Part shown: positions 1 to 8,223 of the stretch, piece after piece
How the letters are laid out: each line of letters begins with the position of its first letter
Numbering within the stretch: the first letter of the stretch is position 1
NCBI GenBank assembly: GCA_046724665.1
Contig: JBKOWZ010000282.1
Location: forward strand, 1 to 24,131
Source of the DNA: Actinocrinis sp046724665
GTDB taxonomy: Bacteria > Actinomycetota > Actinomycetes > Streptomycetales > Catenulisporaceae
Length of the DNA: 24,131 nucleotides
Reading direction: 5' to 3'
Translations under genes and position numbers: made by a program
Notes under the pieces: generated by a model
The model's input: only the letters and a program-made list of their open reading frames with translations
Told to the model about the DNA's origin: nothing
Database searches by the model: none

Positions 1-24
1 CCCCACATCAACACCACCGAGGAA

Positions 25-57
25 TCGTCGGCAGCGTCAGATGTGTATAAGAGACAG
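25..57. other. Illumina Nextera transposase adapter (sequencing artefact)
   Basis: Bases 25-38 read TCGTCGGCAGCGTC and bases 39-57 read AGATGTGTATAAGAGACAG. Together they are the exact Nextera read-1 adapter with the Tn5 mosaic end. This is library DNA, not genome. Translated in the first gene's frame it gives the well-known artefact tail LSLIHI and an artificial stop at 37-39. Bases 1-24 lie beyond the adapter and their origin is uncertain; nine of them (13-21, ACCACCGAG) also occur in the P5 primer, but the rest does not match it. Confidence 0.97.
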
Positions 58-1299
58 GTCGTTCATCGACCACACCGCGCCGCCTCCGACGGCAGGCGGG
101 TCGTAAGCGGCCTGGGGATCCCCCTGCCAAAGCAGCGACACATGATCGCCGTTGACGCTCACCGCTCGGATTCCGCCGCTGCACGGCAGGTACGCGTTCG
201 TCCCGTCCACGGCCGCCGCGCCGTACGCAGCGCAGAGCCGCGTCTCGGAGAGCTGGCCGCCGATGCCGCCGAGGTGGTCGGTCCGTAGCAGGTACGCGGT
301 GCCACGCTTGCCCGCGATCAGCACGCGATCGCCGACCAGGGCCGGCGACATCGAGCCCAGGTCCAGGTCCTCGTCGTTGTCCTGCGCCCACGTGGTCGGG
401 GCGAAGAAGTCGGCGCGCTTGAGGTCCGGGGTCAGCGCGAGCACCGAGTCGCTGCCGTCGTACGTACCGTTCTCGGCGCCGTTGCCGACCGCCGCCAGCA
501 GGGTGTTCCCGTGCACGACCAAGCCGCCGGGTGTCCAGATGCCGCCTCGGCGCGGAGTCGGCACCGCGTACGCGAGCTCATCCCCGGTGCCACTGGTCGG
601 GACCGCGACGACCGAGCCCACGTAGTCGCCGCAGTCGCCGGCGAGACCGCCGTAGGCGATGTACACACGCCCGAACGCCACGGTAAGCGCCGCGCGCTGC
701 TGTGAATCGGGTGCGCTACCGGTCGTCGGCTCGGCGTAACGCTGCCAGCGCACAGCGCCGGTCGCGGGATCGAGCGCGACGAGCAGGTGGCGCCTGCCCT
801 CGGTCTCGGCGAGCACGAACAACAAGCGGGTCGCCGGGTCGTAGGCCGGGGTCGAGGTGATGCCCAGAGGGCTGATGTTTCCGCACGGCAGCCCGGACCG
901 CTGCTGCGGCTTGCCGACACCGGTACGCCACAGCACGTGTCCGTCCGAACGTGCGAGCCCGTACACCGAATCGTTCTCGGTGGCCGCGATGACCGTCTCG
1001 CCGAGCAGCAGCGGTTGCCCGTAGACGGCGCCGTCGAGCCGGGTGTGCCAGGCGACGCTCAGCGCGCTCGGACGCGTGATCCCCTGGACGGCACCGGTTC
1101 TGGCGTTGTCGTGATGGAAGGTGATCCAGTCCGCCGCCGGTGGCGCACTGGCCGCCGTGCCGCTGTGCGACGGTGACGACGCCGGGGGATCGGACGCCAG
1201 GGGAGCGGGTGCGGTGCCGCCGCCCGAACACGCCGAGAGCAGCGCGGCGAGCACACCGGCCACACCGGTCACGGCTGCTTTCACTGGTCGGCTACGCAC
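58..1299 (-). CDS. Secreted PQQ-like beta-propeller lipoprotein, 3' end cut by adapter
   Basis: The protein starts at ATG 1299 (an in-frame GTG six codons in is an alternative) and opens with a basic, hydrophobic signal ending in the lipobox LLSAC, so it should be exported and lipid-anchored. A Ser/Pro/Ala-rich linker follows. From about residue 60 come repeated blades of the PQQ/BamB-like beta-propeller type, such as GAVYGQPLLLGETVIAAT, GHVLWRTGVG, LLVALDPATGAVRWQRY and DRVLIAGKRGTAYLL. In actinomycetes these are surface proteins of mostly unknown role; they often bind carbohydrate, protein partners or quinone cofactor, and nothing here identifies a ligand. The reading frame runs into the adapter at position 57, so the true C-terminus is missing and the last six residues seen in translation are artefactual. 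It lies codirectionally downstream of the hydrolase at 1350-2168 with a 50-bp gap. Confidence 0.85.
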
Positions 1300-1349
1300 C
1301 GCCCCAGTCTCGCAGTACGCGCCCTTCTAGGCTGCGCCCGCACCAACTG

Positions 1350-2168
1350 TCACGCCTCATAGCCGCCCGAGCGCTGGATGACGGCGCCGCGATAGCCAGC
1401 CGCGAGCTCGTGCCGCCGTCGGCTGGCCCTGTTCCACAGGCCGAGTTCGAGCGCACCGGCGTCGAACGCGTCGGCGAGGTCCTGCGTCAGCGGCTTGATC
1501 TCCAGGACGCCGAGGGCGAAGTCGCGCACGAGGCCGTGCCAGTGCGCGGGGTGCTCGAGCATCGCGTGGTGTCCGCCGGGCACCCGCCAGAAGCACACCC
1601 GGTCCGCCACGTCGGCGACCCGGCGTACGTAGGCGAGCGACGCGTCGGCACTGGTCACCGAGTCGCGATCGCCGTGCACGATCAGCACCGTGCGCCCGGC
1701 GAGCTGCGCGATCGGCTCCGCGGCCGGCAGCCAGGGCGCCAGCGCGGCGACCGCCCGGACTGACGGCTCCCCGGCGACGCGCAGCGCGGCGCGTCCTCCC
1801 ATCGAGTGCCCGACGACAACGACCGGGACCGCGCCGTACCGCCGCTCGATCTCGCCGAGTGCCCACAGCGCGTCGGCAACCGGATCGGCGTCGAGCCCGT
1901 TCCAGCCCCGGCAGCGATTGCGCAGCACCGCGACGGCAGCACCGTCCGCACCTGTAGCTGAGAGGATCGCGGGGGCGAACATACGCATCCGCGCCACGGT
2001 TAGGGCACCGCGGCGCACGGATGCCCGGCTGTCGGCCTTGCCGCCGTGCAGCAGAAGCACGACGCCCTTCACCGGACCGCCGCGGGCCGTGATCCTCAGT
2101 AGAGGCTTGCGCTCGACGAGATCTGGCTTGCGTCCGTCCTTACCGCGTTGATCCAGCGTCCGCAGCAT
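1350..2168 (-). CDS. Alpha/beta hydrolase (serine hydrolase), cytosolic
   Basis: About 272 residues with an alpha/beta-hydrolase fold. It has VVLLLHGGKADS around the oxyanion region, the nucleophile elbow GHSMGG, a late acidic residue in HGDRDS, and the catalytic histidine in PGGHHAML. No signal peptide is visible, so it probably acts in the cytoplasm on a small ester or thioester; the substrate cannot be told. The frame stays open upstream to 2315, but the extra stretch is rich in Arg, Trp and Cys and unlike the family, so the ATG at 2168 (MLRTLDQRGKD) is preferred. The start therefore remains somewhat uncertain. The gene is followed at 50 bp by the beta-propeller lipoprotein gene and may be cotranscribed with it. 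Confidence 0.8.
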   Translation of the reverse strand: MLRTLDQRGKDGRKPDLVERKPLLRITARGGPVKGVVLLLHGGKADSRASVRRGALTVARMRMFAPAILSATGADGAAVAVLRNRCRGWNGLDADPVADALWALGEIERRYGAVPVVVVGHSMGGRAALRVAGEPSVRAVAALAPWLPAAEPIAQLAGRTVLIVHGDRDSVTSADASLAYVRRVADVADRVCFWRVPGGHHAMLEHPAHWHGLVRDFALGVLEIKPLTQDLADAFDAGALELGLWNRASRRRHELAAGYRGAVIQRSGGYEA

Positions 2169-2339
2169 TGTGTCCGCTCTCCCGCAGCACCTATTCGACC
2201 ACCATCGATTCCGCTCCCTTCGCCCTACTCTCATTGACGGGCGCCGAGTTTCCGGATTGCACCTGTAGGTGCCCAAATTCCGGTCAAGAATCGACACGGC
2301 CGCGAACCACGCCACGTCGCGCGATGAACACGTTGCGAA

Positions 2340-2990
2340 TCAGGTGCCGTACTGCACGAACCAGTCGCGCGCCTTGATCGCGACGTGCTCGATCGCGTTG
2401 TGCTCGGCGAACAGGTGCGTCGCGCCGGGTATCACGTCGAGGCGATGCGGGGCACGCAGCCGCGCGGCGGCGGCGGCGTTAAGACGCACTACCTGCGTGT
2501 CCAGGCCGCCGACAATCAGCAGTACCGGGGCGCGGACCAGTTCGAGGGCGTCTTCGGCCAGGTCGGGCCGCCCGCCGCGCGATACGACTGCGGCGACGTG
2601 GTCCGGCCGCTGCGCCGCCGCGACCAGCGCGGCCGCCGCGCCGGTACTCGCGCCGAACAGCCCGAGGCGCAGGCCGGCGGTCTCCGGATGGCCGTCGAGC
2701 CAGTCGATCGTCGCGATCACCCGCTGGGCGAGCAGCTCGATGTCGAACCGGAACTCGCCGGTGACCTCGTCGATCCGCTCCTCCCGGCCGGTGAGCAGGT
2801 CCAGCAGCACCGTGCAGAGCCCGGCCTCCTCGAGCACCCGGGCCACCGCCTGGTTCCGCGGGCTGTGCCGCGAACTGCCGCTGCCGTGGGCGAAGATCAC
2901 CCCCATGCGGGCCCCGGCGGGCCGGACCAGCTCGCCTTCGAGACGGGCCGCTTCGACCACGGGGATGTGCACGGCCGTGTGTGTCGTCAT
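2340..2990 (-). CDS. Dienelactone-hydrolase-like alpha/beta hydrolase
   Basis: This 216-residue protein starts at ATG 2990, preceded by a strong GGAGGTGGAGGA ribosome-binding region. It resembles the small dienelactone hydrolase / KANL3-Tex30-like hydrolases: VIFAHGSGSSRHSPRN near the N-terminus, the nucleophile elbow GLFGASTGAAAAL, an acidic loop in LLIVGGLDTQVV, and the catalytic histidine in PGATHLFAE. In actinobacteria such genes often sit beside phosphoribosyltransferase or stress genes, and their substrates are unknown. It is divergent from polX, with about 100 bp between the two start codons that must hold both promoters. A longer frame runs upstream to 4085, but it is the antisense shadow of polX. 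Confidence 0.85.
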   Translation of the reverse strand: MTTHTAVHIPVVEAARLEGELVRPAGARMGVIFAHGSGSSRHSPRNQAVARVLEEAGLCTVLLDLLTGREERIDEVTGEFRFDIELLAQRVIATIDWLDGHPETAGLRLGLFGASTGAAAALVAAAQRPDHVAAVVSRGGRPDLAEDALELVRAPVLLIVGGLDTQVVRLNAAAAARLRAPHRLDVIPGATHLFAEHNAIEHVAIKARDWFVQYGT

Positions 2991-3092
2991 CGCGTCCTCC
3001 ACCTCCACGAGGGGCGGGTCTCTGATCGGCTTGCCCGTTTCGCGGCGAAAAATGCGACCGGCTCCGGGTCGCGCTTGGCTGGGCGCGATGGG

Positions 3093-4829
3093 ATGGTGAG
3101 TGGTGTGGCTCGATCGAACGAAGAGGTCGAGGCCGTACTCCAGGAGTATGCCGACCTGCTGACGATCACCGGCGGCGACGCGTTCAAGGCGCGCGCCTAC
3201 GAGCGTGCCGCACGCGCGGTCGGCGGCCAGCGGGTCGAGGTGAGCGCCCTCGACGCGGCGCAGCTGCGGAAGATCGAGGGCATCGGCAAGTCGATCGCGG
3301 ACAAGATCGTCGAATACAGCCGCACCGGCACGATGCACGGCCTGGCGCAGCAGCGCGCCAAGATCCCCGCCGGAGTACGCCGTTTGGTGGAAATCCCCAC
3401 GCTCGGGCCGAAGAAGGCGATGGCGCTGCACCGCGAGCTCGGCGTCGCGTCGGTCGAGGAACTGGTGGACGCGATCAACGCGGGCAGGCTGGAGGGCCTG
3501 CGCGGCTTCGGCCCCAAGTCCGGCGAGAACATCCTGCACGGCGTGCGGATCATGCGGCAGGCAGCCGGCCGCGTGCACCTCGACGCCGCCATGGCGGTGG
3601 CCGAGCAGATCGTCGGCGAGCTGTCCGAGGTGGCCGGCTGCCGGCGCTGTACGTACGCGGGCTCGCTGCGGCGCTTCCGGGAGACCGTCGGCGACATCGA
3701 CGTCCTGGCCGCCTCCGACGACGCGGCGCCGCTGATGCGGACCTTGACCCGGCTGCCCGACGTGGCGGAGGTGATCGCGAGCGGCGCGAAGAAGACCTCG
3801 ATCCGTACCGCGTCCGGCCTGCAAGTCGATCTGCGGGTCGTCGAGCCGGCCGCCTGGGGCGCCGCGTTGCAGTACTTCACCGGCTCGAAGGCGCACAACG
3901 TGCGCACGCGCGAGATCGCGGTGCGCGCCGGGCTGAAGCTCTCCGAGTACGGCCTGTTCGATGCGCAGACCAACAAGCTGATCGCCTCGGAGACTGAGGA
4001 GGAGCTTTACGCACGGCTCGGCATGGCGTGGGTCGCGCCGCCGCTGCGCGAGGACCGCGGCGAGATCGACGCCGCGCGTAAGCACGCGCTGCCCGACCTG
4101 GTCGCCGAGGATGACCTACGCGGCGACCTGCATACGCACACGAACCTGACTGACGGCGTCGCGTCGCTCGAAGAGATGATCCAGGCGGCGGCCGCACGAG
4201 GCTATGCGTACTACGCGGTCACCGACCACGCGCCGAACCTGTCCATGCAGCGGATGTCGGACGAGAAGATCCTCGCGCAACGCGAACAGGTGCGGAAGCT
4301 GGACCGCAAACACCGGCGGATGGCCCTGCTGCACGGGACCGAGCTGAATATCGACCCGGACGGAGAGGTGGACTGGCCCGGGGACTTCCTGGCCGGCTTC
4401 GACGTCTGCGTCGCGTCGATCCACTCGCACTTCAACCAGACGCGCGCGCAGATCACCCGGCGGCTCGTGCGCGCCTGTGAGAACCCGTACGTCAACGTGA
4501 TCGGCCACCCGACGACGCGTATCCTCGGTCGGCGCTCCGGCGTCAGCGCGGACTGGGACGAGGTGTTCCGCGCCGCGGCGCGTACCGGCACCGCCATGGA
4601 GATCAACAGTTCACCGCACCGGCTCGACCTACGCGACGAGGACATCCTCGCCGCGCAACGTCTCGGCGTGAAGTTCGCCATCGACAGCGACGCGCACGCG
4701 ACCACACACCTCGACTACATGCGTTACGGCGTCGGCACAGCGCAACGCGGATGGCTTACGGCAGACGACGTGATCAACACCTGGCCGCTACGCGCACTGC
4801 GATCGTTCCTGCGCAAGAAGCGGACGTGA
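3093..4829 (+). CDS. polX: DNA polymerase/3'-5' exonuclease PolX (family X polymerase with PHP domain)
   Basis: The protein has 578 residues, the usual length of bacterial PolX. The N-terminal third carries the 8-kDa/helix-hairpin-helix part (KIEGIGKSIADKIVEY, then IPTLGPKKAMALHREL and LRGFGPKSGENIL). The palm follows, with the nucleotidyltransferase signature GSLRRFRETVGDIDVL (Asp201 and Asp203) and a third acidic residue in LQVDLRV (Asp246). From about residue 345 there is a complete PHP phosphoesterase domain: DLHTHT (His347, His349), VTDHAPN, HGTELNI, ASIHSHF, GHPTTR and DSDAHA. Bacterial PolX fills short gaps in base-excision repair, and the PHP part supplies exonuclease and 3'-end cleaning activity. 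All expected metal ligands are seen, so it should be active. The start at ATG 3093 is chosen by homology length; GTG codons at 3096 and 3105 are alternatives because the Shine-Dalgarno match is weak. Convergent with the small gene ending at 4833. Confidence 0.97.
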   Translation: MVSGVARSNEEVEAVLQEYADLLTITGGDAFKARAYERAARAVGGQRVEVSALDAAQLRKIEGIGKSIADKIVEYSRTGTMHGLAQQRAKIPAGVRRLVEIPTLGPKKAMALHRELGVASVEELVDAINAGRLEGLRGFGPKSGENILHGVRIMRQAAGRVHLDAAMAVAEQIVGELSEVAGCRRCTYAGSLRRFRETVGDIDVLAASDDAAPLMRTLTRLPDVAEVIASGAKKTSIRTASGLQVDLRVVEPAAWGAALQYFTGSKAHNVRTREIAVRAGLKLSEYGLFDAQTNKLIASETEEELYARLGMAWVAPPLREDRGEIDAARKHALPDLVAEDDLRGDLHTHTNLTDGVASLEEMIQAAAARGYAYYAVTDHAPNLSMQRMSDEKILAQREQVRKLDRKHRRMALLHGTELNIDPDGEVDWPGDFLAGFDVCVASIHSHFNQTRAQITRRLVRACENPYVNVIGHPTTRILGRRSGVSADWDEVFRAAARTGTAMEINSSPHRLDLRDEDILAAQRLGVKFAIDSDAHATTHLDYMRYGVGTAQRGWLTADDVINTWPLRALRSFLRKKRT

Positions 4830-4832
4830 GCG

Positions 4833-5072
4833 TCACGCATCCGGCTCGGCATCAATCTCGTCCTCAGCCTCCGCGTCAACCTCGGCTTCAACATCAGGTG
4901 GTTGCTCGCCGGGGCCCGCACGCCTGGGGCTGAGCAGCCGCGCGGCCCGAGTGCGCAGCTTCTGGTTCGCCGCGCGCATCTGCGACTGGAGTTGGTCGGC
5001 GACCCGATCCATCAGCTCGTCAATCGCTTCGGGCTCGTTGAAGCGATTGAAGTCGGCATCTTGATCGGTCAT
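4833..5072 (-). CDS. Small acidic-tailed hypothetical protein
   Basis: A 79-residue protein not assigned to a named family. Residues 1-47 are predicted mostly helical and amphipathic (EAIDELMDRVADQLQSQ and following), and a short basic patch LLSPRR leads to a very acidic tail of Asp, Glu, Val and Ala (about 45% acidic). There are no cysteines, signal peptide or membrane segment. Codon usage is typical of the neighbouring genes, and the stop falls 3 bp from the polX stop in convergent orientation; both support a real gene. The ribosome-binding site is poor (GGGGCC), so the start is less sure. The acidic tail could mask a nucleic-acid or protein surface, but this is speculation. Confidence 0.6.
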   Translation of the reverse strand: MTDQDADFNRFNEPEAIDELMDRVADQLQSQMRAANQKLRTRAARLLSPRRAGPGEQPPDVEAEVDAEAEDEIDAEPDA

Positions 5073-5191
5073 CGCGGCCCCACGTACTTGCGGACTTACT
5101 GATCTTGCCGTGCCTGATCATCGGCGCCGTCGGATACCCGCGCGGCGGTGATGCAAACGGGATTCAGGTGGAGGCTGTTACTTGACCGCCC

Positions 5192-6799
5192 CTACCGGGC
5201 CGCGAGGTCGTTCACGACCGACAGCGCCCTGTCGGAGTAGTCGAACATCGCCTGGTTCTCCCATGAGTCCTGGGACGACGGGTTGGCCGGGTCCCAGCCG
5301 TTGCCGGGGACCACGGTCCAGGTCGGTTCCCAGTAGAACGCGCCGAGGCCGAGGCCGTTCGGCACCGCCTGCACGACGGAGAGCACGTCGCGGAAGTTCG
5401 ACATCTGGCCGTACTCGCTGGCCGCGTATCCGGGGTCGAGCTGGCTCGCGGTGTTGAACGAGGGCGGCTGCGAGTCGCCCGAGGTCAGCGTCCAGGGGTA
5501 GGCGGTCTCGGCGACGGCGACCGGCTTACCGTACTTGGCGGCCAGGCCGTTCAGGTTGGTCTGGAGCACGTCGAGCCGGCCGTGCCAGTAGTCGTAGTAC
5601 GAGATGCCGATCACATCGAAGCCGACCCCGTTGTTGAGCGCGTTCGTGTACCAGCTCTCCAGGGTCGAAAGGCTGTCCGAGGCCGCCAGGTGCAGCATGA
5701 TCTTGGCGGCCGGGTAGGAGGCCTTCACCCCGGCGATGCCCTGCTTGAGCAGCCCGGCGAGCTGCGACCAGTTCGAGGTCGAGCCGAGCGGCCAGAGCAT
5801 CCCGCCGTTGATCTCGTTGCCGACCTGGACCATCGCCGGCGGCGTGCCCTGTGCGACGAGGTCGGCGACGACCTGCTTCGAGTAGTTGTAGACATGCGTC
5901 TGGAGCTGGCTGAAGGAGTCCGAGGACCAGGCCGCGGGGATCGACTGGTGTCCGGGGTCGGCCCAGGTGTCGGAGTAGTGGAAGTCGAGCAGGATCGGCT
6001 GGCCGTAGCCGTTGTGCGCCTCCCGAGCCGCGGCGAGCAGTTGGCTCTCGTTGTTGAAGCCGTCGGCCGGGTTCACCCAGACGCGCAGCCGGACGTAGTT
6101 CATCCCGGCCGCGGACAGGATCTGGAGCGCGTTCTGCCTGGTCCCCGACGCGTTGTAGTAGACGCCGCCGAGCTGTTCGCCGCGGTACAGGCTTGAGACG
6201 TCGCCGCCGCGGATCGCGACCGGCGCGGAGCCCGCGGTGAAGGTGACGTCGTCGTAGTTCGTCCACGCTCCGGCCGCGGAGGCGGAGTGGAAGTCGATGT
6301 AGCAGGTGCTGTTGCCGACGTAGGCATAGGTGACGACGTGCAGCCACTTGCCGTCCGAGTTCGGCGGGACGTACGTCTTCGGCGTGCTGCCGCCGCAGTT
6401 GCTCATGGTGATCCAGTTGTTGCCGCCGGTGTCGTTCGAGCGTACCCAGACCCCGAGCGTGTAGTAGCCGGCGGTGATGTTCGTGATCTGCTGAAAGGTG
6501 TCGGTGGTGTACGCCGAGGCCGAGTAGTGGGCGAGCCGGTACGAGCCCGAGCGGCCGCCGAGCTCGCTGTACGAGGCGGAGGCGGTTCCGCTCTTCGACC
6601 AGCCGGACGGGTTGGCGGTGCCGGTGCCGTCGGACTCGAAGCCCGCGTTGGCCACGGTCGGCGTGGTCGTCGCCGAGGCGTTGACCACGGTCGCGAACGT
6701 GGAGAGGCTGCTGGCGCACAGTGCCGCCGCGAGGGCGAGGACGGCCCGGCGGCGAGTCCGGTGGACAAGGCTGCGGGAACGGGACGGATGACGCGTCAT
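5192..6799 (-). CDS. Secreted GH53 arabinogalactan endo-beta-1,4-galactanase with N-terminal carbohydrate-binding-like domain
   Basis: This 535-residue protein begins with a twin-basic signal peptide (residues 1 to about 43, hydrophobic core AVLALAAALCASSL) and should be exported. Residues of about 46-190 form a galactose-binding-like beta-sandwich (NAGFESDGTG start, ending NYDDVTF) such as accompanies some GH53 enzymes. The catalytic domain then shows the GH53 hallmarks GGDVSSL, YVRLRVWVNPADG, ILLDFHYSDTWADPGHQ, VQVGNEINGGMLWPLG (acid/base Glu329), ISYYDYWHG, VAETAYPW (nucleophile Glu431) and FYWEPTW. The family cuts beta-1,4-galactan side chains of type I arabinogalactan (pectin). The start ATG 6799 is preceded by GGGAG at good spacing. 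It has its own promoter region with a CelR/CebR-type operator at 6883-6894, unlike the rest of the locus. The C-terminus ends with the catalytic domain. Confidence 0.95.
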   Translation of the reverse strand: MTRHPSRSRSLVHRTRRRAVLALAAALCASSLSTFATVVNASATTTPTVANAGFESDGTGTANPSGWSKSGTASASYSELGGRSGSYRLAHYSASAYTTDTFQQITNITAGYYTLGVWVRSNDTGGNNWITMSNCGGSTPKTYVPPNSDGKWLHVVTYAYVGNSTCYIDFHSASAAGAWTNYDDVTFTAGSAPVAIRGGDVSSLYRGEQLGGVYYNASGTRQNALQILSAAGMNYVRLRVWVNPADGFNNESQLLAAAREAHNGYGQPILLDFHYSDTWADPGHQSIPAAWSSDSFSQLQTHVYNYSKQVVADLVAQGTPPAMVQVGNEINGGMLWPLGSTSNWSQLAGLLKQGIAGVKASYPAAKIMLHLAASDSLSTLESWYTNALNNGVGFDVIGISYYDYWHGRLDVLQTNLNGLAAKYGKPVAVAETAYPWTLTSGDSQPPSFNTASQLDPGYAASEYGQMSNFRDVLSVVQAVPNGLGLGAFYWEPTWTVVPGNGWDPANPSSQDSWENQAMFDYSDRALSVVNDLAAR

Positions 6800-6882
6800 T
6801 GCGACTCCCGGATCGTTGGCGGTGGGTACGACTGCTGGCGCGCTTGGGCACCGATGGAGCCGTATTCACCCGCACTTGAATA

Positions 6883-6894
6883 GGGAGCGCTCCC
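6883..6894. promoter_or_regulatory. CelR/CebR-type LacI-family operator upstream of the GH53 gene
   Basis: The perfect 12-bp palindrome GGGAGCGCTCCC sits 84 bp upstream of the GH53 start codon. It is the core of the 14-bp site TGGGAGCGCTCCCA bound by CelR of Thermobifida and CebR of Streptomyces; here one outermost base differs. It is unlike the TCGAAYCG operators used by the rest of this locus. A degraded second match (TGGGAGCGTGCCCG) lies at 6969-6982. Confidence 0.8.
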
Positions 6895-6990
6895 AAAGCC
6901 CCACCAGATCTTCTACCGCGACTGGATGGAGCTGTCGATGAGCTGGGCAGAACTCGCGGGCAAAGACTTGGGAGCGTGCCCGGACCACGA

Positions 6991-8007
6991 TCAGCGCGGC
7001 GCGAACACCGGTCCGGTGCTGCTGCGCAGCGAGATCGGGGGCACGAACAACTCCTGCCTGGGTTCGGCGTCGGGATTGGCTATGCGTTCGACGAGGAAGC
7101 TCACGGCGAGCGCGCCCAGCTCCCCGGCCGGCACGTCGGCCGCGGTCAGCGGGGGTTGGAACTGCTCGGCCCAGGGCTGCGCGACGATCCCGGTGACCGA
7201 GAACCGGCGCGGGACGTCCAGGCCGGCCTGGGCGAGCGCGCGCTGGATCCCGGGCAGGGCGGCCTCGTTGATCGTCACGATCCCGGTGACCTCGGGATGC
7301 GTGCGCAGCATCTCCGCGACGCGGCTCTCGCCGGCCTGCGGATGATCCGCGCAGGGGAATTCCACGCCCTCGACGCCGCGGCGGGCGACCGCCTCGAAGA
7401 ACCCCTCGTGTGCGCGGTGCGAGGGGCCGTAGCCGAGGGATACCAAGTCCGGAGAGCGGTTGATCAGGGCGATGTGCCGGTGCCCGAGGTCGGTGAGGTG
7501 ATCGACGCACCGGCTGATCAGCGTCGCGGTGTCGATATCGACCCAGCACATCCCCGACGGCTGCGTGGTGCGACCGATCAGCACGAACGGCGTCCGCGTG
7601 CGTTGCAGCCGCTCGACGCGCGGATCGTCCAGGCGCACCTCCATCAGGATGACGCCGTCCACCCGGCGGCCGGTCACCACTCGTTCGAAGGAGCGGTCGT
7701 GCTCGCCGCCGGAGGGTGAGAGCAGCACGTCCAGGTCAACGGCCGCCGCCGCCTCCATGACGGCGCCGACGAAGTCCAGCTGCATGTAGGTCAGCCGGCC
7801 CGAGGCCGGGGGGATGACCAGCCCGAGGGTGCGTGTGCGGCCCTCCTTCAGCGCGCGAGCGGCGGCGTTGGGCCGGTAGTCGAACTCGTCGATGACGTCC
7901 TGGATGCGCTGGCGGGTCGCCGCGGACACCGGGCGCTTGCCGCTGAGCGCGTAAGAGACGGTGCTGCGCGACACACCTGACCGCCGCGCGATCTCTCCGA
8001 TGTCCAC
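6991..8007 (-). CDS. LacI-family transcriptional regulator (copy 1)
   Basis: A 338-residue LacI/GalR repressor. The start is the GTG at 8007, preceded by GAGG six bases upstream; the longer open frame to 8178 is rejected because the family begins at the helix-turn-helix. Residues of about 2-50 form the DNA-binding head (IGEIARRSGVSRSTVSYALS, recognition helix SRSTVSYAL) followed by the hinge helix RPNAAARALKEGRT. Residues of about 60-338 form the periplasmic-binding-like sugar sensor (LGLVIPP, FVLIGRTTQP, WVDIDTATL, HRHIALINRS, VTINEAALPGIQRAL, LTAADVPAGELG). It is a close paralogue of the regulator at 18859-19881 and differs by only about six residues in the first 67. It is divergent from the GH39-like gene at 8224. 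A single 14-bp operator lies 58 bp upstream of its start, suggesting autoregulation. The effector is probably an oligosaccharide released by the locus enzymes. Confidence 0.95.
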   Translation of the reverse strand: MDIGEIARRSGVSRSTVSYALSGKRPVSAATRQRIQDVIDEFDYRPNAAARALKEGRTRTLGLVIPPASGRLTYMQLDFVGAVMEAAAAVDLDVLLSPSGGEHDRSFERVVTGRRVDGVILMEVRLDDPRVERLQRTRTPFVLIGRTTQPSGMCWVDIDTATLISRCVDHLTDLGHRHIALINRSPDLVSLGYGPSHRAHEGFFEAVARRGVEGVEFPCADHPQAGESRVAEMLRTHPEVTGIVTINEAALPGIQRALAQAGLDVPRRFSVTGIVAQPWAEQFQPPLTAADVPAGELGALAVSFLVERIANPDAEPRQELFVPPISLRSSTGPVFAPR

Positions 8008-8064
8008 CAGAATCCTCAACTCCTCGCAACCCGGCCGACCCAGTCCAGCATAGCGAGGTAAGCA

Positions 8065-8078
8065 TCGAACCGATTCAC
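8065..8078 (-). promoter_or_regulatory. Single 14-bp LacI operator upstream of LacI copy 1
   Basis: TCGAACCGATTCAC matches the locus consensus TCGAAYCGWTTCGC. The sequence 19 bp away does not supply the second arm found at the enzyme promoters. In the regulator's direction it is followed by TATGCT (a possible -10), but no good -35 box is seen, so the site may overlap the promoter itself. Confidence 0.7.
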
Positions 8079-8149
8079 GGCACGGCACCGACCGCCGCCC
8101 GCGCTGCCAGCAGCGATCCGCTGCCCGTCGCCGCAGCGGAATGACGCCA

Positions 8150-8178
8150 TTGACCGCTTTTGGCGGCGGCCATAGCAT
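8150..8178 (+). promoter_or_regulatory. Promoter of the GH39-like gene copy 1
   Basis: The -35 TTGACC (8150-8155) and -10 TAGCAT (8173-8178) are separated by exactly 17 bp. The paired operator starts 4 bp after the -10 box, so a bound repressor would cover the transcription start. Confidence 0.75.
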
Positions 8179-8182
8179 CCGG

Positions 8183-8209
8183 TCGAACCGATTCCGTAAG
8201 CCGACTCGA
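8183..8209 (+). promoter_or_regulatory. 27-bp paired LacI operator, GH39-like copy 1
   Basis: Left arm TCGAACCG (8183-8190), 11-bp spacer, right arm CGACTCGA (8202-8209). The right arm has one mismatch to the sites at 13679 and 18710. Same geometry and same position relative to the -10 box as those two sites. The arm ends just before the Shine-Dalgarno sequence GGAGAGG (8211-8217). Confidence 0.8.
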
Positions 8210-8223
8210 TGGAGAGGAAGCCG

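Noticed and set aside
2385..3092. Long upstream extension of the polX reading frame
   Set aside because: It is the antisense shadow of the hydrolase at 2340-2990; PolX homology begins only after 3093.
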